Source of the DNA: Acinetobacter bereziniae LMG 1003 = CIP 70.12
Lineage (GTDB): Bacteria; Pseudomonadota; Gammaproteobacteria; Pseudomonadales; Moraxellaceae
DNA length: 20,859 bases
Assembly (NCBI RefSeq): GCF_000368925.1
Contig: NZ_KB849754.1
Location: forward strand, 155,056-175,914
Direction of reading: 5' to 3'
A program made the translations under genes and the position numbers. The stretch's first letter is position 1. Each line of letters begins with the position of its first letter. Positions 7,745-15,484 of this stretch are shown here, piece after piece. The notes beneath the pieces were generated by a model that had not been told where the DNA came from, did not search any database, and saw only the letters and a program-made list of their open reading frames with translations.

Positions 7745-9076
7745 TTATTTTTCTGGTATTACATCACTATGCTTTTGTCTAATCTTTCGCATTGTCCACC
7801 AAATAGAAAACATCACTAACGGTACTAATATCGCAATTGTGAATTCAGGCGCTGCTATATCATGAACTGAAGGTATACCTTTCACTAAATATGCAAGTAA
7901 ACTAACAACATAATAAGAAATCGCAGCAACGGATAAACCTTCTACCGTTTGTTGAAGGTGTAATTGTTGTCTAGCACGATTATTCATTGATGTGAGCAAA
8001 TCTCGATTTTGACGCTCTAACTCAACATCGATCCATGAACGCAAAAGAGAAATAGCACGTGTTAATTTTTCAGAAAGAGTAGCTTGGCGTTCTTTAACAG
8101 ATTGACATGTCCTCATCGCTGGAGCGATACGACGCTCAAGAAAGTCGTGCCATGTGCAATATCCAGATATAGACTTTTCTGAAAGTCTATTCAAACGTTC
8201 TTCAACGAGTTCATAATAAGCACGACTGGCGCCAAATCGGTAAAGATTCGCTGCCACATTGGCTTCTAGTTCAGTTGCAAGCGTCGTAAGTTCAAATAGC
8301 AGTACATCATTATCACGTCTTAATTCTGTTCCTTTATTCATTTCATCAGTGATCGCGGCAAGCCGTAGCTCCATCTGACGTAGTTCAAAGGTCATTGTTC
8401 GAATTAATGGCAAAGCAAGTAATGCCAATGTTCGATATGTTTCAATCTCTAATAAACTTTGAGCAAGTGCGCCTGCACGAGCCTCTGTCAAACCACGATC
8501 AAGAATAAGAATCCGGGTCAGACCGTCATTATCTTGTCTGAAATCAGTCAAAATAGCTGCTGTTTCATTTTCTACTAGTGAATAGCACAAACTGACTGTA
8601 TCAAAACGATTTACCAATTTTTCAGATTCAGTAGCCCATGGCAATACTTGCAAGCAGATACCTGAGATAATTTCACCTGGTGGAACAAAGCCATTTTTAA
8701 ATGGATCTTCACCTTTAGGCAATCCCGTTGGTACATCTAGTTCTGCACACCAAAGATATGTGGAAAATTCTGTGTGTTTTTCACAATGCAAATTTCCTTC
8801 ATCCCAAGTCAAACCATGAAGTGGTGATTCTTCTTTTTGAGTTTTTTTCAAGCCAAAGCGATCTGATAGTTCATCCAGCGCAATTTGGTCCTTGCTTGGA
8901 TCTCCCTCTGTCAAGAAAGCTAACTGCAATAAGTTTCGTGGAGCTTGTATTAATAAAGGTGGACGGGCATGTACCTCTCCCACAGCCCTCACTCGATCTG
9001 CATGTGCTGGCATACCATATACAAATGCAGTCGAGGAAGTTTGTGGGGTCGTTTTGATAGCGGGTTCTTCTTTCAT
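7745..9076 (-). CDS. DUF3422 family membrane protein
   Basis: A protein of about 443 aa matching the DUF3422 family by its start (YGMPAHADRV...GEVHARPP) and overall plan. A long soluble, largely helical N-terminal part of about 360 residues is followed by two hydrophobic segments near the C-terminus (around 365-390 and 405-425), with a short loop between and a basic tail. The family is predicted to be membrane-anchored; its biochemical role is unknown. A GTG at 9079 could also start it, but the ATG at 9076 has GAGG five bases upstream and is preferred. It sits between gfa and fghA, 34 bases after gfa, inside the formaldehyde operon. This suggests a role in formaldehyde tolerance, perhaps at the inner membrane, but no mechanism can be read from the sequence. 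Confidence 0.85.
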   Translation of the reverse strand: MKEEPAIKTTPQTSSTAFVYGMPAHADRVRAVGEVHARPPLLIQAPRNLLQLAFLTEGDPSKDQIALDELSDRFGLKKTQKEESPLHGLTWDEGNLHCEKHTEFSTYLWCAELDVPTGLPKGEDPFKNGFVPPGEIISGICLQVLPWATESEKLVNRFDTVSLCYSLVENETAAILTDFRQDNDGLTRILILDRGLTEARAGALAQSLLEIETYRTLALLALPLIRTMTFELRQMELRLAAITDEMNKGTELRRDNDVLLFELTTLATELEANVAANLYRFGASRAYYELVEERLNRLSEKSISGYCTWHDFLERRIAPAMRTCQSVKERQATLSEKLTRAISLLRSWIDVELERQNRDLLTSMNNRARQQLHLQQTVEGLSVAAISYYVVSLLAYLVKGIPSVHDIAAPEFTIAILVPLVMFSIWWTMRKIRQKHSDVIPEK

Positions 9077-9110
9077 CACGACCTCAGTTTTTCAAGTTTA
9101 ATAAAGAGAA

Positions 9111-9689
9111 TTAAGCTTCTTTATACGTTCCTTTCTGCTTAGCTGAATGTGTAGCTAAAGCATCCATTAAGCCCGGTGACAAACAATCATAAGGTTCAAG
9201 TTTAAGTTCACGTAAACGATTGCGGATAGCATCCATATTTGATGGAGGAGTTCCACTTTCAATCACAGACGAAACAAAAGCTGCAAAACCAGGAGCAGAC
9301 CATCCTTCTTGTGGAGAAAGCTCCGTATGAACAAAGTCTAAACCGTAGAATGCATGATCTTTATTTTCGATACGACCAAAAAGGTGCGCTCCACATTCAC
9401 GACATGCGTGACGTTGAATTGCAGCATTCTCATCAACAATATGAAGCTTTTGTGGATTTGCTACAACGCTTACTTTGTCACGTGGTACAACTGCAATTAC
9501 AGCGAACGTAGCACCTTCTGGTTTCCAGCATTTAGTACATCCACAAGCATGGTTATGCAATGTTTGAGCACCAACCTCAACTTGAACTTTATCCGTTGAG
9601 CATAGACATTCTAAGATTCCACCGTCGAAGTTTTCTTGGCTTGGACGGATCCCATGATCAAGAGAAGGGTGTATATGAATTTCGCTCAT
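9111..9689 (-). CDS. gfa: S-(hydroxymethyl)glutathione synthase (Gfa)
   Basis: A zinc protein of 192 aa (Paracoccus Gfa has 194) that promotes the condensation of formaldehyde with glutathione to S-hydroxymethylglutathione, the substrate of AdhC. Every cysteine expected of the family is present: C28, C30, C96 and C99 for the structural zinc, and C49, C51 and C54 for the second site (motif HACGCTKCW). The second pair lies in HACRECGAHLFGR. An upstream ATG at 9734 lengthens the frame by 15 residues, but the ATG at 9689 has AAGGA eight bases ahead and gives the family N-terminus, so it is chosen. It lies downstream of adhC, with a perfect palindrome (9718-9740) in the gap. Confidence 0.93.
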   Translation of the reverse strand: MSEIHIHPSLDHGIRPSQENFDGGILECLCSTDKVQVEVGAQTLHNHACGCTKCWKPEGATFAVIAVVPRDKVSVVANPQKLHIVDENAAIQRHACRECGAHLFGRIENKDHAFYGLDFVHTELSPQEGWSAPGFAAFVSSVIESGTPPSNMDAIRNRLRELKLEPYDCLSPGLMDALATHSAKQKGTYKEA

Positions 9690-9717
9690 TTTACTTTCCT
9701 TAAGATGAATTGATCGA

Positions 9718-9740
9718 CATGGTGTGAAATTCACACCATG
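9718..9740. repeat. Perfect 11+1+11 palindrome between adhC and gfa
   Basis: CATGGTGTGAA at 9718-9728 and TTCACACCATG at 9730-9740 are exact reverse complements around a single central A. The site lies 28 bases upstream of the gfa start. With almost no loop it suits a dimeric DNA-binding protein as well as an RNA hairpin (nine-base stem, five-base loop). No T run follows on either strand, so it is not an ordinary terminator. Confidence 0.85.
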
Positions 9741-9764
9741 GATTTTTAATATGAGATTAGTTAA

Positions 9765-10874
9765 TTAGTACTTAATAACCGTACGGATTGACTTGCCTTC
9801 ATGCATAAGATCAAAGGCTTTATTAATATCATCAAGGCCCATTGTATGGGTAACGAAAGGAGCAAGATCAATCTCACCTTTCATCGCATCTTCCACCATT
9901 CCTGGAAGTTGTGTACGACCTTTAACACCACCAAAAGCCGAGCCTTTCCATGTACGACCAGTCACCAACTGGAATGGACGAGTTGAAATTTCCTTGCCTG
10001 CACCAGCTACACCGATAATGATCGATTGTCCCCAACCACGATGAGCCGCTTCTAATGCTGAACGCATAACATTCACGTTACCAATACATTCGAATGTATG
10101 ATCAACACCCCATCCAGTCATTTCAATTAAAACTTCATGAATTGGTTTGTCATAATCTTTTGGATTAAGACATTCAGTTGCACCAAATTGACGTGCCAAG
10201 TCAAATTTAGCAGGATTAGTATCAATTGCTATGATACGACCAGCTTTTGCCTGACGTGCACCTTGAAGAGCAGCTAGACCAATACCACCAAGACCAAAGA
10301 TTGCTACCGAATCACCAGGCTGAACTTTTGCAGTATTATGAACAGCGCCAATGCCAGTAGTTACACCACATCCCAATAAACAAACATGTTCTGGGTTTGC
10401 ATCTGGATTAATTTTTGCAACAGAAACCTCAGCAACCACGGTATATTCACTGAAAGTTGAACATCCCATGTAATGATAAAGAGGCTGACCATTGTATGAG
10501 AAACGTGTTGTTCCATCTGGCATTAACCCTTTACCTTGGGTAGCACGAACAGCAACACAAAGGTTAGTTTTACCAGATTTACAGAATAGGCATTCACCAC
10601 ATTCAGCTGTATAAAGCGGAATAACATGGTCACCTGGCTTAACGCTGGTTACACCCTCCCCAACCTCTATAACAATGCCTGCACCTTCGTGCCCAAGTAC
10701 AACTGGAAATAATCCTTCTGGATCGTCACCAGATAAAGTAAAGGCATCAGTATGGCAAACACCTGTATCCGTAATTTTAATTAGAACCTCTCCCTTACGA
10801 GGCGGTTCAACGTCAATCTCAACAATTTGTAGGGGTTTCCCCGGCTCAAAAGCAACTGCTGCACGTGATTTCAT
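9765..10874 (-). CDS. adhC: S-(hydroxymethyl)glutathione dehydrogenase, class III alcohol dehydrogenase
   Basis: A cytoplasmic zinc enzyme of 369 aa, the normal length, that oxidises S-hydroxymethylglutathione to S-formylglutathione with NAD+; equivalent to FrmA. Catalytic zinc ligands are C40 (GVCHTD), H62 (GHEGAG) and C169 (LLGCGVTTG). The structural zinc site is C92, C95, C98 and C106. The nucleotide-binding motif GLGGIG lies at 194-199. It starts with ATG preceded by AAGGA at nine bases. It follows frmR by 58 bases, which contain a hairpin (10908-10929). Because it needs two zinc ions per subunit and makes NADH, its co-regulation with a ZIP transporter and an NADH dehydrogenase is meaningful. 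Confidence 0.97.
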   Translation of the reverse strand: MKSRAAVAFEPGKPLQIVEIDVEPPRKGEVLIKITDTGVCHTDAFTLSGDDPEGLFPVVLGHEGAGIVIEVGEGVTSVKPGDHVIPLYTAECGECLFCKSGKTNLCVAVRATQGKGLMPDGTTRFSYNGQPLYHYMGCSTFSEYTVVAEVSVAKINPDANPEHVCLLGCGVTTGIGAVHNTAKVQPGDSVAIFGLGGIGLAALQGARQAKAGRIIAIDTNPAKFDLARQFGATECLNPKDYDKPIHEVLIEMTGWGVDHTFECIGNVNVMRSALEAAHRGWGQSIIIGVAGAGKEISTRPFQLVTGRTWKGSAFGGVKGRTQLPGMVEDAMKGEIDLAPFVTHTMGLDDINKAFDLMHEGKSIRTVIKY

Positions 10875-10907
10875 GATGTCGTTTCCTTAGACCAAATGTA
10901 GTTTTTG

Positions 10908-10929
10908 GCACCGAACATCAAGTCGGTGC
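10908..10929 (-). other. Hairpin between frmR and adhC
   Basis: GCACCGA at 10908-10914 and TCGGTGC at 10923-10929 form a perfect seven-base GC-rich stem with an eight-base loop, just after the frmR stop. No T run follows on the minus strand. It could stabilise or separate the frmR and adhC parts of the message so that regulator and enzyme are made in different amounts. Confidence 0.6.
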
Positions 10930-10932
10930 TGA

Positions 10933-11208
10933 TTAACGAAGATACGATCTAACGATAGAAATAGTTTCGTCAATTGACTTTCTTTGAGAGTTAGTTCTAG
11001 TTTCATTATCTGGAAATTCTTCTCGCAAATAACTTTCTAGTACAACCGCCATTAAACCATTTACAGCCCCACGGACTGCGGCTAGCTGATGAAGAATTAC
11101 ACCACACTCAGTACCTTCATCAAGTGCCTGCTCAAGAGCAGCGACTTGTCCTTTGATACGTCTAACACGAGTAAGCGCTTGTTTCTTCTCACGATCATTG
11201 TATGGCAT
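10933..11208 (-). CDS. frmR: FrmR, formaldehyde-sensing repressor of the RcnR/CsoR family
   Basis: A small all-helical DNA-binding protein, 91 aa, the family length. It has the features that separate FrmR from metal-sensing relatives: Pro2 at the N-terminus (MPYNDREKK) and Cys35 (EGTECGVIL), the two residues that formaldehyde cross-links in E. coli FrmR. The basic patch RVRRIKGQ and the AAVRGAVNGLMA helix are conserved, and the C-terminus is intact (SIDETISIVRSYLR). It is the first gene of the operon that encodes adhC and gfa. A dyad operator lies 64 bases upstream (11273-11294), so it is expected to repress itself and the pathway until formaldehyde appears. The same protein is the likely regulator of the other two operator copies in the window. 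Confidence 0.95.
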   Translation of the reverse strand: MPYNDREKKQALTRVRRIKGQVAALEQALDEGTECGVILHQLAAVRGAVNGLMAVVLESYLREEFPDNETRTNSQRKSIDETISIVRSYLR

Positions 11209-11242
11209 ATATTCAACATTCTCTCATTTAGATTTAGTCATC

Positions 11243-11249
11243 ATACTAT
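11243..11249. promoter_or_regulatory. Extra FrmR half-site upstream of frmR
   Basis: A second ATACTAT lies exactly 30 bases (about three helical turns) from the left arm of the main operator, between it and frmR. On the minus strand it also reads TATAGT and could serve as a -10 element. A half-site of seven AT-rich bases can occur by chance, so this is tentative. Confidence 0.35.
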
Positions 11250-11272
11250 ACTCTCTTATCGTTAAACTCATA

Positions 11273-11294
11273 ATACTATACCCCCCCATGGTAT
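11273..11294 (-). promoter_or_regulatory. FrmR operator 1, upstream of frmR-adhC-gfa operon
   Basis: Arms ATACTAT (11273-11279) and ATGGTAT (11288-11294) enclose the spacer ACCCCCCC. One base of the right arm deviates from perfect symmetry. AT-rich arms around a G/C tract are the known form of FrmR/RcnR operators. TATAGT within the dyad on the minus strand may be part of the promoter, so binding would block RNA polymerase. The repressor is inferred, not shown. Confidence 0.85.
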
Positions 11295-11683
11295 AAAAGG
11301 GGTAAATTAAAAATAATTAATATTTTTTGAAGAAAATTATCTTTTAGTTATACTATTGCTTTGCATAATTAATTTAATATTATTAAAAATCAGTAATTTA
11401 GTAAAAAAATATTAAAAATATATTTTTTAAAAAAAAGAAAATTTATATTAAATATTCTTATATTAACACTTCTGTATATCAAATTATCTTTTAGCAAAAA
11501 CACGCTTAAAAAATAAATAAATTAAATCAATAATTTATGTTAAAGTAAAAAAAACCTAGTAATCAAACCGATTGTTAGAAAAGAATATTTCAATTGTTTA
11601 AATTAAAATCAATTAAAATAAAACCATGATACAAATTAATCTATCGAATTTACTTAATCATTTTCTTTTTAACTAGTATGCAT
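11295..11683. other. Long, extremely AT-rich intergenic region
   Basis: About 390 bases between gshA and the frmR operator hold no gene and consist mostly of A and T runs. A third ATACTAT lies at 11350-11356 without a partner arm. A-tracts upstream of the frmR promoter could act as UP-elements or cause bending. I see no clear terminator for gshA, so zip-gshA transcription may read into the frm operon. Confidence 0.5.
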
Positions 11684-13255
11684 TCAACTTGAATAATTCT
11701 TCATAAACAAATTAAAATCCATGACTTGCTGCTGCTCTAACACTTCTTGCTCAAGAAGAGACTTTTGTGCAACTGATTCAAAAAATTGTTTACGCTCATC
11801 CGTCAAAACCTGTTTCGAAAAGTTATTCAAATGTTGCTGGCATTGATGTAAAGCGAAGTCATTAAAACCTATATTATGTTGAAACATATATGTTAAGACC
11901 TTAGAGGATGGCGTTAAGAATGAATTCTCAATTTTAGCCTGTTGAGCATATATAGCTTCTTTATGTTTATTAATATCATTTGCATGATCGAGTAAATTAG
12001 CTAGAGGTCTAATATTAGCCAACAACTCTTGAGCCCAATCATACATAGCAATTGAACTATCTCCATTTTGGAGTTCTAAATTTGGCTTTCGCCCCTTTTC
12101 AGCCACAAGGTGAAAGTTATTATTCGCCTGATTAAGGCTATCTTGACTTAATGATGGGCTTTTATATAAAGCACAAAATAATAAAAATGCATCCAAAAAG
12201 TAAGCTTGCTCTAAATCAATTCCTAACGAAGAAAAAGGATTAATGTCCAAACAACGTATCTCGACATACTGTACCCCACGTGCATTTAATGCATGAAGCA
12301 CACGCTCACCAGAATATGGAACTCGTTTTGGTCTAATATTTGAATAATATTCATTTTCTATTTGCAAAATATTAGTATTAAGTTGCACCCATTCGTTATT
12401 TTTATGGGTACCAATATTCGTATACAAGGGGTAAGGTGTTTCTAAAGCCTCTTTTATACTATGAATGTATGAATTGAGACTATCAAAACAAGGAGAGATA
12501 GTAGATTGTGCACTACTTTGATAACCAATCTTACTCATTCGAAGACTAGTCGCATAAGGCAAGTAGTAAGTGTCATTATCAATTTTTTTAAATTGATCTA
12601 AGTTTTTTTTTAAAAAATTTGAATTAACCGCTGGGGATGCTCCGAATAGATAAATCAATAGCCAACTATAACGGTGAAAATTTCGTATCATATCCATATA
12701 AATTGATGACCGATCTTTATTTTCGAAAGTAGTTATATTATCTAGTTGGTATAAAAGCTGAATTAATTGCTCAGGTAATGAAAAATTATAGTGAATACCT
12801 GCTATACATTGCATGGCCCTACCATATCGAAGAGCTAATCCTTTTCGATAAACGTGTTTAAACTTACCAATATTTGAATTGCCATACTCAGCTATAGGAA
12901 TCCTTTCTTCTTCTGGCAAAAGAGAAGGCATTGATGAACTCCAAAGGTATTCATTATTTAGTTTTGTATAAACAAAACGATGAATATCATTAAGTTCTGC
13001 AAGGACCTCTGAAGCACTCAAACAAGGTGGCGTAACAAATTCCATTAATGATTCGGAATAGTCTGTAGTAATAAACTCATTTGTCAAAGCTGATCCTAGT
13101 GTTTTTGGATGCGGTGTAAGCACCAAATTCCCATTCTTCGTTACACGCAAACATTCACGTTCTATCCCTCGCAAACACATAGTCAATAAAGGTAAATTTT
13201 CACCTAGAATATTTAGACGATGAGTATAGTGTTCATCAAATATTAATTTATCCAT
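11684..13255 (-). CDS. gshA: Glutamate-cysteine ligase, proteobacterial type
   Basis: A cytoplasmic enzyme of 523 aa that joins glutamate and cysteine with ATP, the first and limiting step of glutathione synthesis. It matches the E. coli GshA class (518 aa), with conserved segments GIERECLRV near the N-terminus (about residues 30-38), HPKTLGSALT and ITTDYSESLMEFVTP. YVEIRCLDINPFSSLGI in the middle is also diagnostic. It starts 22 bases after the zip stop, so the two form an operon. It is probably an extra copy beside a chromosomal gshA. gshB is not in the window. Glutathione is the carrier consumed by formaldehyde, so more GshA would raise detoxification capacity (inference). It is AT-richer than adhC, suggesting a separate origin. 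Confidence 0.93.
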   Translation of the reverse strand: MDKLIFDEHYTHRLNILGENLPLLTMCLRGIERECLRVTKNGNLVLTPHPKTLGSALTNEFITTDYSESLMEFVTPPCLSASEVLAELNDIHRFVYTKLNNEYLWSSSMPSLLPEEERIPIAEYGNSNIGKFKHVYRKGLALRYGRAMQCIAGIHYNFSLPEQLIQLLYQLDNITTFENKDRSSIYMDMIRNFHRYSWLLIYLFGASPAVNSNFLKKNLDQFKKIDNDTYYLPYATSLRMSKIGYQSSAQSTISPCFDSLNSYIHSIKEALETPYPLYTNIGTHKNNEWVQLNTNILQIENEYYSNIRPKRVPYSGERVLHALNARGVQYVEIRCLDINPFSSLGIDLEQAYFLDAFLLFCALYKSPSLSQDSLNQANNNFHLVAEKGRKPNLELQNGDSSIAMYDWAQELLANIRPLANLLDHANDINKHKEAIYAQQAKIENSFLTPSSKVLTYMFQHNIGFNDFALHQCQQHLNNFSKQVLTDERKQFFESVAQKSLLEQEVLEQQQVMDFNLFMKNYSS

Positions 13256-13277
13256 ATATCAAACCTTACATTCAAAG

Positions 13278-14048
13278 TTAATGTGCACCATGAACTACCC
13301 TATTAATTAAAGTTACTATAAGAATTCCTATAAAAAGCCAAAGAATTTGGATAATGGTATCTTTAGTTGTCCAACGCTGTTGTAATTGAGGAATTAGATC
13401 TGATAAAGACACATAAATAAAACTACTACTAGCCAAAATCATAAGGAAAGGTTGCCATTGCTGTAATCCGGCCAGTAGAAAATATCCACTTAATCCACCT
13501 AAAGCTGTCATTGCACCAGCCATAGTAAGCTTTAGTACAGCAGCACTACGATGATTTTTCTGCCTAAGAACTACCAAATCACCCATATGATGAGGTACTT
13601 CATGTACAAGAACCGAAGCAGCTGCAATCAGCCCAAGATGTATGTCAACAATGAAAATTGAAGCAATCAAAATACCATCACCAAAACAATGGACTCCATC
13701 ACCCAATAATAGTGACCAACCATTAGTTGTATGTGGCTCATGTGAATGATTATGCTCATGTCCGTGATGCCACAATTCAGCTTTATTAAGTAGAAAAAAG
13801 AAAACTAAACCAATTAGAAGTGCTAAAAAAAGTTGATGTGTATCTATATTGCTTTCAAAAGCCTCTGGTAACAAATGTGTAAAACTTGTTGCTAATAACG
13901 CACCAGCTGCTAGACCTAAAAAGCCTTGTTGTACATAACTATCTTGATTGTTAATAGCTGCCCCAGCTCTCGTTACCAATAAGTCTGCGATCAAAACGCT
14001 ACCTATTCCTACGACCAGAGTGACTAGGGTAATAATGAAAAGTGACAT
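13278..14048 (-). CDS. ZIP family zinc transporter
   Basis: An inner-membrane metal transporter of 256 aa with about eight membrane segments. A cytoplasmic histidine-rich loop lies at 94-106 (HHGHEHNHSHEPH). The two metal-site helices are present: GDGVHCFGDG (H120, D124) and HEVPHHMGD (H149, E150, H153, H154), which replace the more usual HNxxDG and HExPHExGD. ZIP proteins move zinc or other divalent metals into the cytoplasm. It is the first gene of a pair with gshA, 109 bases downstream of FrmR operator 2. AdhC and Gfa both bind zinc, so import of zinc during formaldehyde stress is a sensible role; the metal and direction are inferred. The start has only a weak AGG far upstream. Confidence 0.9.
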   Translation of the reverse strand: MSLFIITLVTLVVGIGSVLIADLLVTRAGAAINNQDSYVQQGFLGLAAGALLATSFTHLLPEAFESNIDTHQLFLALLIGLVFFFLLNKAELWHHGHEHNHSHEPHTTNGWSLLLGDGVHCFGDGILIASIFIVDIHLGLIAAASVLVHEVPHHMGDLVVLRQKNHRSAAVLKLTMAGAMTALGGLSGYFLLAGLQQWQPFLMILASSSFIYVSLSDLIPQLQQRWTTKDTIIQILWLFIGILIVTLINRVVHGAH

Positions 14049-14157
14049 AGATTTAATACATACCTAGTAGACAATCATTTTTAACTAATCGCATATACAA
14101 GCCGAAATTCGTTCGATACAACATCAAATTTGTAGATGTTGTATTAAGCAATCTAAT

Positions 14158-14179
14158 ATACTATACCCACCTATAGTAT
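14158..14179 (-). promoter_or_regulatory. FrmR operator 2, upstream of zip-gshA
   Basis: Arms ATACTAT (14158-14164) and ATAGTAT (14173-14179) are perfectly inverted around ACCCACCT. Arm length, 22-base size and C-rich spacer equal those of the frmR operator. It lies 109 bases upstream of the zip start, in a non-coding gap, with no competing promoter signal recognised. It places glutathione synthesis and zinc transport under the same predicted regulator. Confidence 0.85.
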
Positions 14180-14319
14180 AAAAGGGATTTTATAAAAAAG
14201 TTTAAGCCACTCAACAATTAATAGGAAATTATTTTAAATTCAATTAAATAGATACAAAAATCATGACATTCTTAATCAAATCTAGTCTATTGAGAAATTT
14301 TTATTTTTTACATTATACA

Positions 14320-14343
14320 AAAGAGCCTAAACAAAGGCCCTTT
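14320..14343 (-). terminator. Terminator of the cytochrome bd operon
   Basis: On the minus strand AAAGGGCCT pairs with AGGCTCTTT (one G-U) around a six-base loop, and the descending arm runs into TTTTG. It lies about 20 bases past the stop of the DUF2474 gene and separates the operon from zip-gshA. Confidence 0.8.
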
Positions 14344-14363
14344 CATCACTATTCTCTGAGCTC

Positions 14364-14471
14364 TTAGTATGCTAATTGAATTAAGAATCTAAAAATTCCT
14401 GCAATAACCGCTAATGTAACTACACCAATTACCCAAAGTAAGATAAACCATCCTGTCTGTGAAAGTTTCAT
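14364..14471 (-). CDS. DUF2474 small subunit-like protein of CIO-type cytochrome bd, 35 aa
   Basis: A short gene with the ribosome binding site AGGAG overlapping the cioB stop codon and an ATG eight bases after that stop. The product is one transmembrane helix: KLSQTGWFILLW, a hydrophobic core, then a positively charged turn (IFRFLIQLAY). The GWF...LLW pattern and position after cioB match the DUF2474 family, single-helix proteins linked to cyanide-insensitive cytochrome bd, comparable in place to CydX of E. coli. A terminator follows closely. It probably stabilises the oxidase; this is inferred by analogy. Confidence 0.8.
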   Translation of the reverse strand: MKLSQTGWFILLWVIGVVTLAVIAGIFRFLIQLAY

Positions 14472-14479
14472 ACAAACTC

Positions 14480-15484
14480 CTAATGATAACCAGCATCACC
14501 AACACGAACTTTACCTTTAAAAATCCAATATGAAAAAATGGTATAAGTCAGAATAATAGGAATGAGCAACAGTGCACCAATCAAAGCAAAAAGTTGACTA
14601 TTCGCTGGGGCTGCAGCCTGCCAGATCGTTACTGAAGGTGGAATAATATAAGGCCACAAACTAATTAAAAAACCTGTATAAGCAAGGAAGACTAAGCCTA
14701 ACGTATAAATAAAAGGACTAAGTTCTTTCTTTTGTTTACATGCCCGTAAAGCCATTCCCGTAAAAATAAGTACTAATACAGGAATTGGACTAAAGTACAT
14801 TAACTGAGGCTGACTAAACCAGCGTTCAGCAATTTGCGGTTGTGAAAGTGGTGTATAGATAGTAACTAATCCAAAAATAATAAATACTGAAATGATCAGT
14901 TTAGGCATCATTGAAAACATTTTTTCTTGAATTTCAGCATCAGTTTTATAAATTAACCATCCACATCCTAAAGTTGCATACAGAACGACTACACCAATAC
15001 CAGTAAACACAGAGAAAGGTGTCAACCAGTCCAACTGCCCACCAGCATAAACACCATTTAAGGTTTTAATACCCTGAATATATGCACCTAGAACTACACC
15101 TTGAAGAAAACCTGCAAATACTGAACCACTAATAAAAGCTTTATCCCACAGATGCTTAGTACGGTTTGCTTTAAATCGGAATTCAAAAGCAACTCCACGA
15201 AATATTAATGCGATCACCATCAAAATAATCGGCATATAAAGTGCAGAAAGAACTGTTGAATAAACTAGCGGAAAGGCAGCAAAAAGCCCCGCCCCACCAA
15301 GCACCATCCAAGTTTCATTACCATCCCAGACCGGAGCAACGGTATTCATTAGCACATCTCGCTCATTGGAACCTTTAATGAAAGGAAATAAAATTCCGAT
15401 ACCTAAGTCAAACCCATCTAGAATGACATAAATCAATACACCAATTCCAATAATGACAATCCAAATAAGAGATAAATCAATCAT
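14480..15484 (-). CDS. cioB: Cytochrome bd oxidase subunit II, CIO type
   Basis: An inner-membrane protein of 334 aa, the length of CioB/CydB of the cyanide-insensitive subgroup and shorter than E. coli CydB (379). It has the family start (WIVIIGIGVLIYVILDGFDLGIGILFPF, broken here only by position) and the conserved VWDGNETWMVLGG segment around residues 50-65, plus about eight or nine hydrophobic helices. It pairs with subunit I to form the quinol oxidase but does not bind haem itself. Its ATG overlaps the end of cioA by eight bases, indicating translational coupling. Confidence 0.93.
   Translation of the reverse strand: MIDLSLIWIVIIGIGVLIYVILDGFDLGIGILFPFIKGSNERDVLMNTVAPVWDGNETWMVLGGAGLFAAFPLVYSTVLSALYMPIILMVIALIFRGVAFEFRFKANRTKHLWDKAFISGSVFAGFLQGVVLGAYIQGIKTLNGVYAGGQLDWLTPFSVFTGIGVVVLYATLGCGWLIYKTDAEIQEKMFSMMPKLIISVFIIFGLVTIYTPLSQPQIAERWFSQPQLMYFSPIPVLVLIFTGMALRACKQKKELSPFIYTLGLVFLAYTGFLISLWPYIIPPSVTIWQAAAPANSQLFALIGALLLIPIILTYTIFSYWIFKGKVRVGDAGYH

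Noticed and set aside
12687..12714. ATTTCGTATCA resembling a XerC arm
   Set aside because: It lies inside gshA coding sequence and no XerD arm follows after six bases.
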